DNA of 64,000 nucleotides from Larkinella humicola (GTDB lineage: Bacteria; Bacteroidota; Bacteroidia; Cytophagales; Spirosomataceae), in contig NZ_VTWS01000002.1 in assembly GCF_008727875.1 (NCBI RefSeq), positions 124,001-188,000 of the forward strand. Direction: 5' to 3'. The first letter of the stretch is position 1; every line of letters starts with the position of its first letter. Of the stretch, positions 51,826 to 60,087 are shown piece by piece. The notes under the pieces were generated by a model. The model saw only the letters and a program-made list of their open reading frames with translations, was not told the DNA's origin and did not search any database. The position numbers and the translations under genes were made by a program.

Positions 51826-52518
51826 ATGCTCCACAAAACCCGAGGCATCGTTCTGAGTTATTTTCGCTACCGCGAAACGTCGATTATTGTCCGCATCTAC
51901 ACGGAGGAATTTGGGTTACATAGCTACCTCGTCAACGGAGTACGGTCGGCCAAGAGCAAAACCAACCGGATCGCATTTTTTCAGCCCTTGACCTTGCTGG
52001 ATATGGTGGTTTATTACAAACCCGGCAAAGATTTGCACCGGCTTTCGGAGGTGAAGGTCAATTTCCCGTTTCAGCACATTCCGTTCGACATTGCCAAATC
52101 CAGTATGGCGTTGTTTGTTAGCGAAATGTTGACCAAAACGCTGAAAGAAGAAGCCAGCAACCCGGCTTTGTATTATTTTTTAGTGGACAGTATTCTGTAC
52201 CTGGAAGAAGCGGAAGCCGACTACGAGAATTTTCACCTTTCTTTTTTGCTGAAACTAGCTTTTTTTCTGGGGTTTGGCCCGGCCAGTGCCCGTGAGTTTG
52301 AAGGCCAGTTGCAGGAACAGAAATACCCGTTTTTGCCCGACGAAGCGGCCGAAAAAGCCCTGAATCACTTCCTGCGCCAGCCACTGGCCACGCCTATTAA
52401 AATCTCCCGGTCAACCCGCGCCGAGTTACTAGACGCCCTGGTGGCGTTTTACCAGATTCACATCGACGGTTTGGGAGAAATCAAGTCTCTGTCGGTGCTG
52501 CGGGAGGTGCTGAGTTAA
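51826..52518 (+). CDS. recO: DNA repair protein RecO
   Basis: This 230-residue recombination mediator acts with RecF and RecR to load RecA onto gaps. The N-terminal OB fold (MLHKTRGIVLSYFRYRETSIIVRIYTEEFGLHSYLVNGVRSAKSKTNRIAFFQPLTLLDMVVYYKPGKDLHRLSEVKV) is clear. It is followed by the helical domain (SSMALFVSEMLTKTLKEEASNPALYYFLVDSILYLEEAE; LLKLAFFLGFGP). The zinc-finger cysteines found in some RecO proteins are absent, as is common in Bacteroidetes. It stands alone, convergent with lptB. Confidence 0.93.
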   Translation: MLHKTRGIVLSYFRYRETSIIVRIYTEEFGLHSYLVNGVRSAKSKTNRIAFFQPLTLLDMVVYYKPGKDLHRLSEVKVNFPFQHIPFDIAKSSMALFVSEMLTKTLKEEASNPALYYFLVDSILYLEEAEADYENFHLSFLLKLAFFLGFGPASAREFEGQLQEQKYPFLPDEAAEKALNHFLRQPLATPIKISRSTRAELLDALVAFYQIHIDGLGEIKSLSVLREVLS

Positions 52519-52526
52519 AAAATAGA

Positions 52527-52620
52527 TGTTTCGCGGAGTTGAGCGGAGAAAAAAAGAGTTTAGCAGAGTTAGTATTTCCTCTGTGTAACTCTGCTCTTCT
52601 CCGCTTAACTCCGCGAAACA
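52527..52620. repeat. Two-part inverted repeat, same family as 49166-49256
   Basis: The outer arms 52527-52550 and 52597-52620 match at 23 of 24 positions. Inner arms 52562-52571 and 52586-52595 are perfect over 10 bases. The outer arm fits TTTCGCRGAGTTRAGCGGAG, as at 49166. It lies between the convergent recO and lptB genes. Confidence 0.88.
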
Positions 52621-52627
52621 ACCCTTT

Positions 52628-53359
52628 TCAAATCTTCCGTTTCAACTCGAAATTCTGCCCCAGATACACCCTTCGAACCTGCTCATCGTTCGCCAGATCC
52701 TCGGCCGTTCCCTGTTTCAGGATTTTCCCTTCGAACAGCAGATACGCCCGGTCGGTGATCGAGAGCGTCTCGTTGACGTTGTGGTCGGTGATCAGAATGC
52801 CGATGTTCCGGTGTTTGAGTTGGGCGACAATACTCTGAATATCCTCAACGGCAATGGGATCCACCCCGGCGAACGGTTCGTCCAGCAGAATAAATTTGGG
52901 ATCAACCGCCAGACTTCGGGCGATTTCGGTGCGCCGACGTTCACCGCCCGACAATACTTTCCCCTTGTTTTTGCGAACGTGCGTCAGGCTGAATTCTTCC
53001 AGCAACTGCTCCACTTTGTCTTTTTGCGCCTGCCGCGACAGATCGGTCATTTCCAGCACGGCCAGCACGTTTTCTTCGACCGTTAAATCCCGGAAAATCG
53101 AGGCTTCCTGCGCCAGATAGCCGATTCCCAGCCGGGCACGCTTGTACATCGGCAGGTTCGTGATATCCTGATCGTCCAGGTACACTTTGCCGCTATTCGG
53201 CTTGATCAAACCCACCGCCATGTAAAAGGAGGTGGTTTTCCCCGCACCGTTGGGGCCGAGCAACCCAACGATTTCGCCCTGTTCGACCTGGTAGGTAACG
53301 CGGTCGTTGACCAGCCGGGAGCCGTATTTTTTAACTAAATTTTCGGTTCGAAGAATCAT
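52628..53359 (-). CDS. lptB: LPS export ABC transporter ATPase LptB
   Basis: This 243-residue ABC ATPase powers lipopolysaccharide extraction with LptFG. Walker A is GPNGAGKT at 35-42, the signature is VLSGGERRR near 136, Walker B/D-loop is [19 protein letters not shown] and the H-loop is [10 protein letters not shown]. The [44 protein letters not shown] stretch is diagnostic of LptB. It is 48 bases downstream of recJ on the same strand; other lpt genes are not in the window. Confidence 0.95.
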   Translation of the reverse strand: MILRTENLVKKYGSRLVNDRVTYQVEQGEIVGLLGPNGAGKTTSFYMAVGLIKPNSGKVYLDDQDITNLPMYKRARLGIGYLAQEASIFRDLTVEENVLAVLEMTDLSRQAQKDKVEQLLEEFSLTHVRKNKGKVLSGGERRRTEIARSLAVDPKFILLDEPFAGVDPIAVEDIQSIVAQLKHRNIGILITDHNVNETLSITDRAYLLFEGKILKQGTAEDLANDEQVRRVYLGQNFELKRKI

Positions 53360-53407
53360 GGTTTTCGTGCTCCGCTTGTCGCCGGTTTTCCCAACGACTG
53401 ATGTTGT

Positions 53408-55141
53408 CTATTGCTCAACGCCCACGGTCGCCTTAATATCTTTCAAATATAACTGCAACGATTTGTTCCCGTTATAATTATTCTCTTCAATCTGGTAACA
53501 AATGGAAAAGGGCTGGTCGCGCCGGAGAAACAGGGCGTGGTGGGCCATGTTAAAGCCGATGGCCGTAAACCGCTGGTACGAACCGGCTTGCTGCACGGTC
53601 ATTTTCAGGTGTTTTTCCTTCATGATATACGGTTCTCCCACCAGAAACACCTCGCTGGTTGAAAAAACCGGGGCCATATTTTGCGGCCCAAAGGGCGACA
53701 TTTGTTTCAGAACGTTGTAGAATTTCTGGTCGATGGCGTCAAAATCAAGCGGTAGATCGATTTCAATCATCGGAACCAGTTGCTCCGCCTGAATGCGCCG
53801 GGTCACGACTTCCTCGAACTTCTGCTGAAACGCTTTGATGTTCTCCAGCTTGAGCGTCAAACCGGCCGCAAAGGTGTGACCGCCAAATTGTTCGAGCAGA
53901 TCGGAACATTCCTCAATGGCTTCGTAGACATCGAATCCCGGCACCGACCGCGCCGAACCAGCCGCCCGGTTGTGCGATTCCGTCAAAATAATGGTGGGCC
54001 GGTGGTATTTTTCAATGCAGCGCGATGCCACGATGCCAATCACGCCTTTGTGCCAGGTGTTGTTAAAAAGCACGGTACTTTTCGCGTTCAGCAGCCATTC
54101 GTCGCCCTGAATCATGGCCAGCGCCTGTTCGGTAATGCTGGAGTCATATTGCCGGCGGCTGTTGTTGTGTTCATTAATGGCAAACGCGAAGTCGGTGGCT
54201 TCTTCCTCGGTTTCGGCCAGCAACAACTGGACGGCGGCTTTGGCGTGCTTGATCCGACCGGCGGCATTGATCCGGGGACCCAGTCCGAACACCACATTGG
54301 TAATGTCCAGTTCGGAGCTAAACCCGGCCACTTTGATGAGTGCCTGGAGGCCAAAACCGGGAGACGCATTCAGTTTTTTCAGCCCGTAATACGCCAGAAC
54401 CCGGTTTTCGCCGACAATCGGCACAATGTCCGACGCGATGCTAATCGCCAGCAAGTCCAAATAGTCAAACAAGCGATCCAGCGGAATTCCCTTGAACAGA
54501 CACAAGGCCTGCAGCAATTTGAAGCCGACGCCACAACCGGTCAGTTCTTTGTAGGGATACTCGCAATCGGAACGCTTGGGGTCGAGCACGGCTACGGCCC
54601 GGGGCAGTTCGGCGCCGGGGCGGTGGTGATCGCAGATGATAAACTCAATGTCTTTTTCCAGGGCTTCGTCCACCCGATCGACGGATTTGATGCCGCAATC
54701 GAGGCTGACAATCAGCGAAAAACCGTTTTCGGCCGCCCACTCAATGCCCTGCGACGAAATACCGTAGCCTTCTTTATACCGATCGGGAATGTAATAATCC
54801 AGATGAGGATATAGGGTTTTCATGAAGCCGTAGAACAACGCCACCGAGGTCGTTCCGTCCACGTCATAATCACCGTACACCAGAATCTTTTCCTCCCTCA
54901 CCATCGCCATCTGCAACCGCTGAACCGCTTTGTCCATGTCCTTCATCAGAAAAGGGTCATGAAGATGCAGAAGTTCGGGGCGGAAATAGGTGCGGGCCTG
55001 GTCAAAAGTATGCACTCCCCGTTGGACCAGCAACATGGCCATAAACGGATTTACTTTCAGCTCGCGAGTCAAATTTTCAACCGCCAGTAACTCTTCCGGT
55101 GACTCCGGAACCGGTCGGTATAGCCAGCGTTTCTCACTCAT
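53408..55141 (-). CDS. recJ: Single-stranded-DNA-specific exonuclease RecJ
   Basis: This is a 5'-to-3' ssDNA exonuclease of 577 residues in repair and recombination. DHH-family motifs are Asp91-Tyr-Asp-Val-Asp-Gly (motif I), LDCGIKS, CDHHRPG (motif III) and VLDPKRSDCEYPYKELTGCGVGFKLLQAL. The DHHA1 domain contains STVLFNNTWHKGVIGIVASR and FGGHTFAAGLTL. The C-terminal OB domain is ASTSEVFLVGEPYIMKEKHLKMTVQQAG-like. The length is normal for the family. It is the first gene of recJ-lptB. Confidence 0.96.
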   Translation of the reverse strand: MSEKRWLYRPVPESPEELLAVENLTRELKVNPFMAMLLVQRGVHTFDQARTYFRPELLHLHDPFLMKDMDKAVQRLQMAMVREEKILVYGDYDVDGTTSVALFYGFMKTLYPHLDYYIPDRYKEGYGISSQGIEWAAENGFSLIVSLDCGIKSVDRVDEALEKDIEFIICDHHRPGAELPRAVAVLDPKRSDCEYPYKELTGCGVGFKLLQALCLFKGIPLDRLFDYLDLLAISIASDIVPIVGENRVLAYYGLKKLNASPGFGLQALIKVAGFSSELDITNVVFGLGPRINAAGRIKHAKAAVQLLLAETEEEATDFAFAINEHNNSRRQYDSSITEQALAMIQGDEWLLNAKSTVLFNNTWHKGVIGIVASRCIEKYHRPTIILTESHNRAAGSARSVPGFDVYEAIEECSDLLEQFGGHTFAAGLTLKLENIKAFQQKFEEVVTRRIQAEQLVPMIEIDLPLDFDAIDQKFYNVLKQMSPFGPQNMAPVFSTSEVFLVGEPYIMKEKHLKMTVQQAGSYQRFTAIGFNMAHHALFLRRDQPFSICYQIEENNYNGNKSLQLYLKDIKATVGVEQ

Positions 55142-55237
55142 TCTGCAAAGTAAAAAGAAAAGGGAGTACGGAAAACAAAAATCAGCAAGGTCGCCCAGAC
55201 GGGGCCTGTTTTGTTACCGGTTTTCCCAACGACGGTT

Positions 55238-56332
55238 TTATCGAACCAGAACCCGAACGGTCCATTGCTGGTTCTGTTGTCCGGCACGAAGCAGATACAA
55301 ACCCGGTTTTAACCCAACAGCCGGACGAACCCGCCAATCGGTTGCGGACAACTGAATCAACTGAAACGTAAGGAACTGGCCGGTGGTGGTTAGGAGCTGC
55401 AAACTGGCCGGATCGACGTTGGAAACGTTTAGCCGGATTTCGTCTCCGGACGTCGGATTATCGCAAACCACGAACAGCGCGTCGGAACGGCTGACAAATA
55501 CCATTTTGGAGACCTGCGATGCCCCATCGCTGTCGACCTGCCGAAGCCGGTAGTAGCTCGTTCCGGCGAGGGGTTCGCCATCGGTAAACGTGTACAACCG
55601 CTTGCGGGCGGCATTACCAACCGCTGTTATCTGCCCGATTATACCAAATTCTTTGGCATCACCGCTGCGTTCAATTACAAAATGACTCGCTTCCCGCTCC
55701 CAGACGGTTTCCCACGTAAGCTGATTGCCCTTGCGCTCCGCCGTACCCCGAAAATAGGCTAATTCGACCGGTAGGGTGCCATTCGAGCTTACCGTAAAAT
55801 CATCGATTCGGAAGGCCGTCGCACAGGATGCCCCGGCCGGGGGCGTATACCGGAAACGAAAGGTCAGACTAGCCTGGTTTTCGGCGGCAGCGGGCAACGT
55901 AAAAACCGATACTCCCCAGGTGGTCGTTGCCACACTCGAAACGTCGGAGGAGATGCTAGTCCAGTTTGTTCCCCCGTCCGTGCTGAATTCAAAAATGACC
56001 ACCTGTGGTCCGAACGCGTTCGTTTTTCGGCGACCAAAACCGACCATGAGGTTCGTCTGCCCCACGGTGCTGATGGCTGGCGATGTGGCGGTGTGCTCGG
56101 TATTGCCTCCGCATTCGCCGAATGACAAGTTATTGCCACCCGAAGCCGCAATGGGTGTGGTATAACCGGAGCTTGCGGAGGTTGTCGTTACACTGATAGC
56201 AGTTGAATTGCTGGCGGTCCAACCGCCTAATCCGGATGTGAAATCCTGGGAATAAATAGTTTGTGCCGACACCGGTTTCGGCGCGAGGAAAATAACAATT
56301 GCCAGACTGATCAATCGTAAAAAATGTTGCAT
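55238..56332 (-). CDS. T9SS-exported protein with Ig-like/lectin-type body
   Basis: This 364-residue protein has a signal peptide ending VSAQT. The N-terminal part resembles a jelly-roll module (YSQDFTSGLGGWTASNSTAISVTTTSASSGYTTPIAASGGNNLSFG; LTFRFRYTPPAGASCATAFRIDDFTVSS). A fibronectin-like strand set follows (LPVELAYFRGTAERKGNQLTWETVWEREASHFVIERSGD). The C-terminus (LNVSNVDPASLQLLTTTGQFLTFQL...GLKPGLYLLRAGQQNQQWTVRVLVR) is a type IX secretion sorting domain of type A. The product is probably at the cell surface or secreted. It is downstream of a paralogous gene and shares its last 180 residues in style. Confidence 0.86.
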   Translation of the reverse strand: MQHFLRLISLAIVIFLAPKPVSAQTIYSQDFTSGLGGWTASNSTAISVTTTSASSGYTTPIAASGGNNLSFGECGGNTEHTATSPAISTVGQTNLMVGFGRRKTNAFGPQVVIFEFSTDGGTNWTSISSDVSSVATTTWGVSVFTLPAAAENQASLTFRFRYTPPAGASCATAFRIDDFTVSSNGTLPVELAYFRGTAERKGNQLTWETVWEREASHFVIERSGDAKEFGIIGQITAVGNAARKRLYTFTDGEPLAGTSYYRLRQVDSDGASQVSKMVFVSRSDALFVVCDNPTSGDEIRLNVSNVDPASLQLLTTTGQFLTFQLIQLSATDWRVRPAVGLKPGLYLLRAGQQNQQWTVRVLVR

Positions 56333-56382
56333 GGTGTGGTGTGTTAAACAGCGTGAGAAATCAATTGGCTTGTCCCGATTGG

Positions 56383-57540
56383 CTAGTGAACCAGCAGACG
56401 CACGGCTTTCAGGCCCGGTGCGTGCAGGATGTACACCCCGGTTTTCAGCGGTTTTTGAGGTAGTAGCCTAATTTGGCCCGTGGTCGGTTCTACCAGTCGA
56501 AAGGCTATCTTTTGGCCGGTCAGGTCAGTCAATTGCAAGGTGGCCGGATCGAGTTCGTTGCATTGCAAGCCAATAGAGTGACCGTCAGACGGATTGGGAT
56601 AAACGGCAAGATCCGGCATGCGGTTGTCGTGCCGAACGGCGATGATTTTGGAATAGTGCGTCGAACCGTCTCTGTCGACCTGCTGCAAGCGGTAATAATT
56701 GGTCGTCTGGTGCGACTGATCATCCACAAAGGAGTAAAACTGTCGGCGGGTCGCATCACCGCTGGCCATCACCCGGCCAATCGGCGTAAAGTCAGATACG
56801 TTTAAACTATGTTCAACGGAGAAATAGCGGGCGTTTTGTTCCGAAGTGGTTTCCCACGTAAGCTGAACGACACTACCGATGGGTTTCGCCCGGAAATACG
56901 AAAGTTCAACCGGCAAGACAACGCCGGTCCAGTCCATGTCACCAATCGTGAAACCCTGCGGCCTGGGATCAGCACCTGCCATTGGCCCATTACCAAATAC
57001 AATGGTGACGGTTTTAACTTTGGTAAGAAAACGGACCTTATTGACATCTACAGAAGGCGTAGGGGTATTGGCAAGGATTTCATTGCCATTAACAATATAT
57101 CCCGTTCCGGCTGGGATGACTGGTGTGACGGAATTACCAAATTCATCAACAGCAATAATCGTTATTTTATCCTGATAGTAGCTCTGTGGATTAGTGAAAT
57201 CAATTTTGTACTGAAGCGCGATCAGTGAAAATTCCAGACCGGTAACCGGATCGCCGAATGTAAAACTATAATTTTTGGTTTCACCTGGACTATTAAAATC
57301 CACGCTGGGTGTCGATAAACCCGTACCTGTCCGATTCGGTGAAGCATTAGAAAATTGCCCTGGACCACTTACACTAATATCTACATTCACTGCCGGTGTG
57401 CCAATGCCAATATAAGAATGAGAGGCAGCACCATCCGGGTAGAGGGGCGTCGCTGTATTAAAATCCAGATCCTGGGCAACAGCAGATGAAAAATTCAACA
57501 GAGCTAGAAGCCCGGCGAAAAGTAGAGAACCGTATTTCAT
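56383..57540 (-). CDS. T9SS-exported protein, paralogue of the next gene
   Basis: This 385-residue protein has a signal peptide ending SSAVAQ. The N-terminal part has a beta-rich domain (LDFNTATPLYPDGAASHSYIGIGTPAVNVDISVSGPGQF) of unknown type. The part from VLPVELSYFRAKPIGSVVQLTWETTSEQNARYFSVEHSLNVSDFTPIGRVMASGDATRRQFYSFVDDQ is closely similar to the downstream gene, and a type A T9SS sorting domain ends it (LAVYPNPSDGHSIGLQ...KPLKTGVYILHAPGLKAVRLLVH). The two genes lie 50 bases apart, are probably co-transcribed, and arose by duplication followed by exchange of the N-terminal module. Confidence 0.86.
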   Translation of the reverse strand: MKYGSLLFAGLLALLNFSSAVAQDLDFNTATPLYPDGAASHSYIGIGTPAVNVDISVSGPGQFSNASPNRTGTGLSTPSVDFNSPGETKNYSFTFGDPVTGLEFSLIALQYKIDFTNPQSYYQDKITIIAVDEFGNSVTPVIPAGTGYIVNGNEILANTPTPSVDVNKVRFLTKVKTVTIVFGNGPMAGADPRPQGFTIGDMDWTGVVLPVELSYFRAKPIGSVVQLTWETTSEQNARYFSVEHSLNVSDFTPIGRVMASGDATRRQFYSFVDDQSHQTTNYYRLQQVDRDGSTHYSKIIAVRHDNRMPDLAVYPNPSDGHSIGLQCNELDPATLQLTDLTGQKIAFRLVEPTTGQIRLLPQKPLKTGVYILHAPGLKAVRLLVH

Positions 57541-57687
57541 AGCACACAGTGTTTAGCGGATCGAATCGCAACCTCTAATACACGTGAGACGTACGGTTTT
57601 GAAAAAAGTAATGACCTTTTTTTATAATAATTTCAAAATTGACAAATGTCACTTTTTAAGTAAAATATATACTTATTTCCGTAAACT

Positions 57688-58539
57688 TTATGTAAACTGT
57701 TTGGCTTCCTGCCAATACACTTCCATTTCTTCCAGCGTCATATCTTTCAGGTGTTGGCCGTTGTTACGAGCCTGTTCTTCCAGGTATTGAAAGCGTTTGA
57801 TGAACTTTTTATTGGTGCGTTCAAGCGCGGTTTCGGGGTTGATGTCGATAAAGCGGGCGTAGTTGACCAGCGAAAACAGCACATCGCCAAATTCTTTCTC
57901 GGCACGTTCGCGGTCAATAATCTCGTTGGTTTCAGCATTAAACTCGTCCTTGAATTCCTGCATTTCTTCCTCCACTTTTTCCCAAACCTGCTGCTTTTCC
58001 TCCCAGTCAAAACCGGCACCCCGTGCTTTTTCCTGAATCCGCATGGCTTTCACCAGCGCGGGCAGCGAGCCCGGCACGCCCGCCAGCACCGATGTGTTGC
58101 CTTCTTTCAGCTTCAGTTGCTCCCAGTTCTGCTTCACCTTTTCCTCCGTATCCGCCACAACGGTGTTGCCGTTGGCGTCGCCATAAATGTGCGGATGACG
58201 CGAAATCAGTTTGTCACAAACACTGTTCAAAACGTCGCCGATGTCAAACGTTGCCCCGGCTTGCGGCTCCGAAGCGATTCGGGCGTAAAAAACCAGGTGC
58301 AGCATCACATCGCCCAGTTCTTTCCGGATTTCGGGCAGGTCTTTTTCCAGAATGGCGTCGGAAAGTTCGTAGGTTTCTTCGATGGTCAGGTGCCGGAGCG
58401 TGTCCATCGTTTGCTTGCGATCCCAGGGACACTGTTCGCGCAGTTCGTCCATGATGGTCAGCAGGCGGTCGAAAGCCAGCAATTGTTCCTGCCGCCGGAC
58501 AGGCATCGTTTCCAGGTGTTGATTCAGGTTGGTTTGCAT
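57688..58539 (-). CDS. mazG: Nucleoside triphosphate pyrophosphohydrolase MazG
   Basis: This house-cleaning enzyme hydrolyses NTPs and dNTPs to monophosphates. It has 283 residues from 58539; the longer frame to 58605 begins with a GTG inside a repeat. Tandem MazG domains are visible. The first has CPWD at 37-40, EETYE at 54-58 and Glu75-xx-Asp78 (KELGDVMLHLVFYARI). The second has EEEMQEFKDEF and EFGDVLFSLVNYARF. Substrate-specificity residues cannot be judged. It is transcribed alone. Confidence 0.95.
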   Translation of the reverse strand: MQTNLNQHLETMPVRRQEQLLAFDRLLTIMDELREQCPWDRKQTMDTLRHLTIEETYELSDAILEKDLPEIRKELGDVMLHLVFYARIASEPQAGATFDIGDVLNSVCDKLISRHPHIYGDANGNTVVADTEEKVKQNWEQLKLKEGNTSVLAGVPGSLPALVKAMRIQEKARGAGFDWEEKQQVWEKVEEEMQEFKDEFNAETNEIIDRERAEKEFGDVLFSLVNYARFIDINPETALERTNKKFIKRFQYLEEQARNNGQHLKDMTLEEMEVYWQEAKQFT

Positions 58540-58554
58540 CGGGATTATTTTTGA

Positions 58555-58562
58555 CAAAGTTA
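58555..58562 (-). promoter_or_regulatory. Putative -7 promoter box of mazG
   Basis: The minus strand reads TAACTTTG here, an exact TAnnTTTG match, 16 bases before the chosen ATG at 58539. This supports that start over the longer frame. Confidence 0.48.
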
Positions 58563-58592
58563 CGAAGCGATTGGGAGGGTTTGGCGGTTTTT

Positions 58593-58688
58593 TGGATAGG
58601 AACACGGATCTAACGGATTTACACTGATCAAAACGGATTTTACTCGGTGTAAATCCGTCCGATCCGCTCGATCCGCGTTCCCATCCAA
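58593..58688. repeat. Imperfect inverted repeat between mazG and DUF1361 genes
   Basis: Inner arms 58613-58624 and 58647-58658 (acggatttacac / gtgtaaatccgt) are perfect over 12 bases. Outer parts (ggat-ggaac-cggatc / gatccg-gttcc-atcc) also pair, with an 11-base insertion on the right. The element is made of repeated 'cggat' words. It lies upstream of both divergent genes and not after a stop codon, unlike the others. Confidence 0.75.
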
Positions 58689-58821
58689 TTTCTCACTAGA
58701 ACAAACCCCGCTGGTTCGGGCAACAAATCGCAAAAATCCTCCATTCCTAAATATTTTCCCCCATTCCCTTGCCCCGCATCACTTCAATGTGCTACTTTGT
58801 AGTTCAAAGTTCTTTCATGGT

Positions 58822-59487
58822 ATGTTGAACAAACTACTTTCCGTTTACCGCTCCGGCGAAGGTCTGCGCATGTTGATCATGTTGTCCGTCATGAGCATCG
58901 CCATGGTGGTGTTCCGCCAGAACTACTGGTTCTTCAAGATGTTGAGCTGGAATCTGTTTCTGGCCTGGATTCCCCTCTTTGTCGCCCTGTTCCTGCGCGA
59001 AGGGCTGGAAGACCGTCAGTTGCCGAAGTGGACGCTCTGGCCAGGGCTGGTCTTCTGGTTGCTGTTCCTGCCCAACTCCCCCTACATCATCACCGATCTG
59101 TTCCACGTCCGCCATGTTTCGGAAGAAACCGTGTGGTTCGATACGATGATGATTTTCATGTGCGCCCTCACGGGTTTGCTCGCGGGCCTGTATTCCCAAC
59201 TGCTGGTTCACCGGATGCTCAGCGAGCGACTGGGTCGAACGCAGACGTGGGTGGTCATGATCGGGTGTTTGGTGCTGACTAGTTTTGGCGTTTACCTTGG
59301 ACGATACATCCGCCTGAATAGCTGGGATTTATTCACCGATCCGCTGGAATTGGCCCAATTGATCGGCAAAAGCTTAGTCAATCCGTTTGCACTGAAACTC
59401 ACACTTTCGTATACATTTGCGTTGGTGACGCTCTATACGGGCTTCACCCAGTACGTTCAACGCCGAACGCATGAGCCGCTGGATTGA
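58822..59487 (+). CDS. DUF1361 membrane protein
   Basis: This 221-residue integral membrane protein starts at the ATG at 58822. About six helices alternate with short charged loops (MLIMLSVMSIAMVVFR; NLFLAWIPLFVALFL; GLVFWLLFLPNSPYIITDLFH; MIFMCALTGLLAGLYSQLLVH; WVVMIGCLVLTSFGVYLGRYIRLNSWDLFTDP; LTLSYTFALVTLYTGF). The LFLPNSPYIITDLFH and GRYIRLNSWDL blocks are typical of DUF1361. The function is unknown. It overlaps the diacylglycerol-kinase-like gene by 17 bases, so the pair is translated together. Confidence 0.9.
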   Translation: MLNKLLSVYRSGEGLRMLIMLSVMSIAMVVFRQNYWFFKMLSWNLFLAWIPLFVALFLREGLEDRQLPKWTLWPGLVFWLLFLPNSPYIITDLFHVRHVSEETVWFDTMMIFMCALTGLLAGLYSQLLVHRMLSERLGRTQTWVVMIGCLVLTSFGVYLGRYIRLNSWDLFTDPLELAQLIGKSLVNPFALKLTLSYTFALVTLYTGFTQYVQRRTHEPLD

Positions 59488-59863
59488 TGTTCGGAAGAAT
59501 TTGCGAAGCTTTCGGTTTGCCGCCGAGGGCATTCTCGCCCTGTTCCGGTTTGAGAATAATGCTAAAATTCATTTACTGGCGGCTATGGCCGTCGTTCTCG
59601 TCGGCATCTGGCTCCGGTTGGATCGCGTCGAATGGGCATTGGTGCTCACGCAGGTGGGTCTGGTGCTGGCGGCCGAAGCGTTCAATACGGCCCTTGAAAA
59701 ACTCGCCGATGTGGTTTCGCCGGAACATCACCCGCTGATCAAAGCCGTCAAGGATCTGTCGGCGGGTGCGGTGTTGCTGGTAGTAATTGTGGCGGTTGTA
59801 GTAGGTATCTTGATTTTTGGCACTAAATTGATAGAAATGATGAACTCGAGTGAATGGTTTTGA
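59471..59863 (+). CDS. dgkA: Diacylglycerol/undecaprenol kinase-like protein
   Basis: This small integral membrane kinase has 130 residues, the usual length for the family. It has the conserved AAEAFNTALEKLADVVSPEHHP, with Glu69 and Glu76 in the catalytic Glu-x6-Glu arrangement, and three membrane helices. In Bacteroidetes and Gram-positives this family often phosphorylates undecaprenol rather than diacylglycerol, so it may recycle the cell-wall lipid carrier. The last codons (EWF) fall in the following repeat. It overlaps DUF1361. Confidence 0.92.
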   Translation: MSRWIDVRKNLRSFRFAAEGILALFRFENNAKIHLLAAMAVVLVGIWLRLDRVEWALVLTQVGLVLAAEAFNTALEKLADVVSPEHHPLIKAVKDLSAGAVLLVVIVAVVVGILIFGTKLIEMMNSSEWF

Positions 59864-60072
59864 AGGATTTCATGGTTACCAAGGGTAGGAATGGTTTTAT
59901 GGTTAAAAACGGTTGAAATGGTTGGTAAGGCTCCTCATCCAGCTTATACGTACTCAAACCACGAAAACCGCCCTTGACCCCAAAAAACCATGTAACCATT
60001 TTAACGATCCTCAACCCTATAACCATCACAACCATTAAAACCATTTTTTAACCATAAAACCATCCTAACCAT
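59853..60072. repeat. Long inverted repeat array of TGGTT/AACCA words
   Basis: The best pair is 59887-59922 with 60031-60066 (36 bases, a few mismatches). Further copies of 'aatggtt' occupy 59853-59935 and of 'aaccatt' occupy 59987-60072. The element starts within the last three codons of the diacylglycerol-kinase-like gene and ends 15 bases before the next gene. It uses the same words as 47866-47960. Confidence 0.85.
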
Positions 60073-60087
60073 CTTACTTAGTTAACA

